Shown here piece after piece: positions 22,738 to 26,069 of a stretch of 26,069 bases of DNA. The stretch lies in assembly GCA_946004305.1 (NCBI GenBank), contig CAMFZJ010000003.1:1-26069 (forward strand), written 5' to 3'. This DNA comes from an uncultured Clostridia bacterium (GTDB lineage: Bacteria > Bacillota > Clostridia > Oscillospirales > Acutalibacteraceae). Under the pieces are notes generated by a model. It was not told the origin of the DNA, made no database searches, and saw nothing but the letters and a program-made list of their open reading frames with translations. The position numbers were made by a program, and so were the translations under genes. Each line of letters opens with the position of its first letter. Position 1 is the stretch's first letter.

Positions 22738-22952
22738 TGTTTTTTGTGCATATTACACTATAGGGAACTGAGTTTGATATATTGGTATGGTATAAATCAC
22801 AGAGTGACATAATAAAGAGGTATGTTCTCCTTAATTAACTTTATTGTTTCGGCACTTACATCTTATTGCCATATACATCTTTGCTTGCGAAACTTATTAA
22901 AATCACACCCTATATTTTCTTTTTATTTTGCTAAAATTTGACGCATTTTTAA

Positions 22953-22982
22953 TTGACAAAAACCTATTTTCAGGTGTAGAAT
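22953..22982 (+). promoter_or_regulatory. Sigma-A-type promoter of mgtE
   Basis: Perfect TTGACA (22953-22958), an 18-nt spacer and TAGAAT (22977-22982). The predicted start near 22989 leaves a leader of about 180 nt before the GTG of mgtE, long enough for an RNA switch. Confidence 0.65.
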
Positions 22983-23023
22983 ATAAGACAGTCTTTGTTG
23001 ACAAATTTTCTTTGTTTGAGAGG

Positions 23024-23113
23024 TGAAATCATTGGACGCCGAAGGTAATTTAGGCACTGTTCCCCGAAGTAATTTTTATGTTATCGGCAATGCCTTTGGG
23101 TCTGCTGATTTCA
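23024..23113 (+). ncRNA. Structured mgtE leader RNA, riboswitch candidate of unassigned class
   Basis: Nested pairing in the leader: TGAAATCA (23024-23031) with TGATTTCA (23106-23113), 8 bp; GACGCCGAAGG (23035-23045, one bulged G) with CCTTTGGGTC (23093-23102), 10 bp; and an inner hairpin CCGA/TCGG (23064-23067 with 23084-23087), extended by TAA/TTA. An alternative AGGCA/TGCCT pairing would form a pseudoknot with GCCGA/TCGGC. The element is about 90 nt and precedes a magnesium transporter gene, which suggests cation sensing. I do not find the hallmark segments of the M-box, so no class is named. Confidence 0.5.
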
Positions 23114-23169
23114 ATTAATATACTTTGAGGAATTCTTCTTACTTAATTTAACAGAAAGGAGATTTTCCT

Positions 23170-24546
23170 GTGGAAAGTAATGTAACACTTCAGGAGACTA
23201 TCGAAAGCCTCCTGAAAAATAAAAAGTACGCTTCTCTGCGTGACATTCTTACAACAATGAATCCTGTGGATATTGCAGCAATTTTTGAAGAAATACAGGA
23301 CGAAAAAATGCCTCTGCTTTACAGACTGCTGCCAAAGGATACCGCTGCTGACGCTTTTGTTGAAATGGATGACGAAACTCAACAGTTCCTTATTCAGTCC
23401 TTAAGCGATACTGAGCTTAAGGAAGTACTTGACGATATGTTTATGGATGACGTCGTTGATATGATTGAGGAAATGCCGGCTAATGTTGTTAAACGTATTC
23501 TTCGTCAAAGCACTCCTGAGGATAGAAAGAAAATCAATATGCTGCTGAAATTCCCGGAGGATTCAGCAGGCTCTATTATGACAACAGAGCTTGTTATTCT
23601 CAGACCTGATATGACAGCAGAGGAAGCTATTAAACGTATCAGACGTACCGGTGTTGATAAGGAAACTATCTACACCTGTTATGTTGCAGATAATCTCAGC
23701 AAGCTTCGTGGTATTATCACCATCAAGGATTTGCTTTTAGCAGATGATGATGACAAAGTAAAGGATATGATGGATACAAATGTGATTTCTGTCAACACCT
23801 ATACTGACCAGGAGGAAGTTGCCACTATTATCAAAAAGTATGACTTTCTTGCACTACCTGTGGTTGATACCGAAAACCGGCTTGTGGGTATTGTAACAGT
23901 TGATGATGCCGTTGACGTTATGGAGGACGAGGCTACTGAGGATATTCAAAAAATGGCAGCTATCACTCCTAACACAGACAAGCCTTATCTTAAGATAGGT
24001 ATTTTTGATACATGGAAAAGCCGTATTCCATGGCTTTTGCTGCTTATGATTTCTGCTACATTTACAGGTATGATTATAAGCTCTTTTGAAGACGCACTGG
24101 CAACCTCCGTTGTGCTTACTGCATTTATCCCTATGCTTATGGATACCGGCGGTAACTCCGGTTCACAGGCTTCTGTAACGGTTATCCGTGCTATTTCCCT
24201 TGATGAAATTGAATTCAAGGATTTGTTTAGGGTTCTTTGGAAAGAAATACGAGTTGCCTTTTTCTGTGGCATTTCCCTTTCAGCCGCAGCCTTTGCAAAG
24301 GTAATCCTTGTTGACAGACTTCTTATGGGGAACACAGAAGTAACTATCGCTGTTGCCCTGGTAGTATGCTTGACCTTGGCTTTGACTGTTGTTGTAGCAA
24401 AGATTATAGGCTGTTGTCTGCCTATGATTGCATATAAGCTGGGATTTGACCCTGCTGTTATGGCTTCCCCTTTTATTACGACTATTGTTGACGCAGTAAG
24501 TCTTGTGGTTTACTTCCTTATTGCAACCAATATTCTTGGCATTTAA
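23170..24546 (+). CDS. mgtE: Magnesium transporter MgtE
   Basis: A gated Mg2+ channel of the cytoplasmic membrane. The start is GTG at 23170, with AAAGGAG about 8 nt upstream. The 458-residue protein has the usual three parts: the acidic N-domain of MgtE (about 1-130), built of short helical repeats; a CBS-domain pair (about 135-255) that senses cytosolic Mg2+; and a five-helix membrane domain (about 284-458) with the pore segment PMLMDTGGNSGSQASVTVIRA (321 onward, GGNSGSQ at 327-333) and a late DPAVMASPFITTIVDAVSL stretch. Length and motifs match the family. It is transcribed alone, away from the pullulanase. The leader may fold into a cation-responsive RNA, so regulation before translation is likely in addition to protein gating. 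Confidence 0.97.
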   Translation: MESNVTLQETIESLLKNKKYASLRDILTTMNPVDIAAIFEEIQDEKMPLLYRLLPKDTAADAFVEMDDETQQFLIQSLSDTELKEVLDDMFMDDVVDMIEEMPANVVKRILRQSTPEDRKKINMLLKFPEDSAGSIMTTELVILRPDMTAEEAIKRIRRTGVDKETIYTCYVADNLSKLRGIITIKDLLLADDDDKVKDMMDTNVISVNTYTDQEEVATIIKKYDFLALPVVDTENRLVGIVTVDDAVDVMEDEATEDIQKMAAITPNTDKPYLKIGIFDTWKSRIPWLLLLMISATFTGMIISSFEDALATSVVLTAFIPMLMDTGGNSGSQASVTVIRAISLDEIEFKDLFRVLWKEIRVAFFCGISLSAAAFAKVILVDRLLMGNTEVTIAVALVVCLTLALTVVVAKIIGCCLPMIAYKLGFDPAVMASPFITTIVDAVSLVVYFLIATNILGI

Positions 24547-24607
24547 CATAATCTTAACAAGCAAAAGCTGTTGTTGAACAAGCAGTTTAACAGCACATAT
24601 AAGGAAC

Positions 24608-24650
24608 TACTGCCCTGTTTCAAATTGAAACAGGGCAGTATATTTATTAC
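24608..24650. terminator. Bidirectional terminator between mgtE and the LRR protein
   Basis: ACTGCCCTGTTTCAA (24609-24623) is followed after one A by TTGAAACAGGGCAGT (24625-24639), a near-perfect palindrome with about a 13-15-bp stem and an AT tail on each side. It lies between converging genes, 62 nt after mgtE and about 55 nt beyond the LRR gene stop. Confidence 0.85.
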
Positions 24651-24694
24651 AGAAATTCACATCAATATATTACAACCGTCTATTAAATAAAACG

Positions 24695-26047
24695 CTATGA
24701 TATTTGAACAAACTTAAAGCCGTGCTTTTTGGCGTATCTATAGGCAGCAGTATTTTTCTTGCCTTTTATAGTAAAGCCTTTTACTTTTTGAATATGGCAG
24801 TGGTCATCGTAATAGTAACCAAAAGCTTTTTTGCTAATCTTCTTAACTGTTTTTGGAATAGTAACAGTTTTCAGCTTTACGCATCCAAAGAATTCCTCTT
24901 TTCCTATAGTTTTTACATATTTTGAAATTGTAATTTTCTTTAGGTTTATGCAATTATAGAATACTTTGTCACCAGTTGTTTTTGGAACAGTTACTGATTT
25001 TAGAGACTTGCAAAACCAGAATGCACTATCTTCAATTATCCGCTTTTTATTTGGTTTGATTTCTACTGCTTTTAGTTTATAGCAACCATTAAATGCGTGG
25101 TGAGCAATAGTTTTAACATTACTAGGAACAGCAACATCTTTCAACTTTTGACATCCACAAAACGCGTGAGAACCTATTGTTTTTAGATTATTCGACAATC
25201 TCAATATTTCTATTTTATTATTGTATTTAAAAGCTTGAGGACCAATTGTTTTAACTGTTTTTGGTGTTGTATATTTCTTTGCTTTGTTTGTATACAGATA
25301 TGCTACTATCTTAGTTTTGTTTTTATTATACAAAACACCATTTTCAAACGTATAATACTTATTGTTTTTGTTTACAGTTACTTTCTTTAGCTTTTTACTT
25401 TCACAAAACGCACCTGCAGAAATATTCTTGACAGCTTTGCCTAGTTTTAGCTCTCCAATGCCACAATTAAAAGCTTCTTCTTTAATTGTTATAATATTAT
25501 CGGGGAGTGTTAATGTTTTTAGTTTTGGGCAATTAAAGAACAGACCCTCACTAATTGTCTTTAATCCTTTACCAATAGAAACAGAATATAGTTTTTCACA
25601 GCTACTGAAAGCATAACCGCCTATTGTAACAACAGAATCCGGAACGCTAACTTTCGTTATGTTACTATTCTTTTCAAAAGCTTTTCCATCCACTTTAGTA
25701 ACTGCCTTATCATTTATTTTGCTTGGAATTTCAACTGTACCTTTTTCACCTAAATATTTATTTATAGTAACTGATTTATCATTTTCAGTATAGGCTAAGT
25801 AATTGTAAAGTGGAATTACTTCTTCCCTAGTTTCGTGACATAAATCACAAGTAAAAGTTTTTATACCTTGGTTTGCACTTGTTGCTACTAAGCATGGAGA
25901 ATATGTATTCCACAAATGATTGCAAGCTTCCTGTGTGTAACCATCAGGATATGTAACTGTTGTAGATACTATTGCAGATACATTAATCACCGTCGTTGTT
26001 GAGATTAGCATTATACTTGCTAATAAAAATGATAATAGTTTTTTCAT
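24695..26047 (-). CDS. Secreted BspA-like leucine-rich-repeat protein
   Basis: The ATG at 26047 follows AGGAGG by about 7 nt. The 450-residue protein has a signal peptide (KKLLSFLLASIMLISTTTVINVSA, residues 2-25), then a short Cys/His segment (CNHLWN ... FTCDLCHETREEVIP, about 42-79) of the kind that often precedes LRR_5 domains in Ruminococcus proteins. About ten LRR_5/BspA-type repeats follow from about residue 95 to 420 (for example VSVPDSVVTIGGYAFSSCEKL and VTIPKTVKKISKKAFG), and a closing GKKNTAAYRYAKKHGFKFVQI cap. There is no dockerin, LPXTG motif or transmembrane anchor, so it is probably released or loosely attached. BspA-like proteins are usually implicated in adhesion or protein binding, but the ligand here cannot be inferred. 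The coding sequence is noticeably Lys/Asn- and AT-rich compared with the pathway genes. The promoter lies beyond the window. Confidence 0.92.
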   Translation of the reverse strand: MKKLLSFLLASIMLISTTTVINVSAIVSTTVTYPDGYTQEACNHLWNTYSPCLVATSANQGIKTFTCDLCHETREEVIPLYNYLAYTENDKSVTINKYLGEKGTVEIPSKINDKAVTKVDGKAFEKNSNITKVSVPDSVVTIGGYAFSSCEKLYSVSIGKGLKTISEGLFFNCPKLKTLTLPDNIITIKEEAFNCGIGELKLGKAVKNISAGAFCESKKLKKVTVNKNNKYYTFENGVLYNKNKTKIVAYLYTNKAKKYTTPKTVKTIGPQAFKYNNKIEILRLSNNLKTIGSHAFCGCQKLKDVAVPSNVKTIAHHAFNGCYKLKAVEIKPNKKRIIEDSAFWFCKSLKSVTVPKTTGDKVFYNCINLKKITISKYVKTIGKEEFFGCVKLKTVTIPKTVKKISKKAFGYYYDDHCHIQKVKGFTIKGKKNTAAYRYAKKHGFKFVQIS

Positions 26048-26069
26048 AGAAAAACCTCCTATACAGTTT

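Larger units (their letters stand above)
22643..23169. other. 527-bp divergent intergenic region, pullulanase/mgtE
   Basis: No gene is supported here. The left third holds the pullulanase leader, an inverted repeat and the TATAAT/CCGGTAA promoter candidate. The middle (about 22746-22950) is AT-rich, with nothing I can assign. The right part holds the mgtE promoter (22953-22982) and its structured leader RNA (about 22989-23169). Confidence 0.7.

Noticed and set aside
22712..22746. Plus-strand terminator (CACCG/CGGTG with six T)
   Set aside because: No plus-strand gene lies upstream of it. The sequence overlaps the pullulanase promoter region and is better explained by the CCGGTAA repeats.
23019..23113. 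M-box, lysine or glycine riboswitch upstream of mgtE
   Set aside because: Isolated fragments (GAGAGG, CGCCGAAGG) recall lysine and glycine elements, but the other conserved parts of those classes and of the M-box are absent. Left unassigned.
1..26069. tRNA, rRNA, prophage, insertion sequence or biosynthetic cluster
   Set aside because: No cloverleaf, transposase, integrase, terminal inverted repeats or modular synthase was seen. FabF/FabD here belong to primary fatty-acid synthesis.

Overview
The window looks like chromosomal DNA of a Gram-positive gut Clostridia member close to Ruminococcus (Ruminococcus bromii-like). Three things support this: two secreted proteins that combine type I dockerins with starch-binding modules (the hallmark of the R. 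bromii 'amylosome'), a FabK-type fatty-acid gene cluster of Firmicutes type, and Shine-Dalgarno-rich, moderately AT-rich genes. The species assignment is inference. The first 45 bases are not biological: they match the Illumina Nextera i5/Read-1 adapter, so the left edge is a contig end with uncut adapter and the first gene is 5'-truncated.

Layout. (1) 46-2121 (+): a truncated lipoprotein resembling PrsA/SurA-type foldases, then a Pro/Thr-rich single-pass membrane protein, closed by a terminator. (2) 2198-2383 (-): a small conserved-looking protein whose ribosome-binding site lies inside the terminator hairpin of the next operon. (3) 2489-10226 (-): a complete, tightly packed fatty-acid operon read fabK-fabD-fabG-fabF-accB-fabZ-accC-accD-accA, the same order as in streptococci but without fabT, fabH or acpP at its front. 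It has a recognisable promoter, a twin palindrome upstream, and a short leader ORF whose stop overlaps the fabK start. (4) 10442-10774 (-): a small membrane-anchored protein with a BofC C-terminal-like domain. (5) 11018-15865 (+): class A penicillin-binding protein, homoserine dehydrogenase and aspartate kinase, which link cell-wall assembly to the aspartate pathway that supplies diaminopimelate. (6) 15939-22615 (-): the starch cluster, read pullulanase, then a secreted metallophosphoesterase, then a small two-helix membrane protein. (7) 23170-24546 (+): MgtE magnesium transporter behind a roughly 180-nt leader that can fold into a riboswitch-like structure. (8) 24695-26047 (-): a secreted BspA-like leucine-rich-repeat protein.

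The most unusual content is the starch cluster. The pullulanase would cut alpha-1,6 branches. Its neighbour carries a calcineurin-like phosphatase domain joined to a second carbohydrate-binding-like module, a dockerin and a C-terminal CBM26-like module. This looks like a phosphatase designed to dock on an extracellular starch-degrading complex. A role in removing phosphate esters from starch is a hypothesis suggested by the architecture and is not shown by the sequence. The two dockerins differ at their calcium-loop and recognition positions, so the two proteins may occupy different cohesins.
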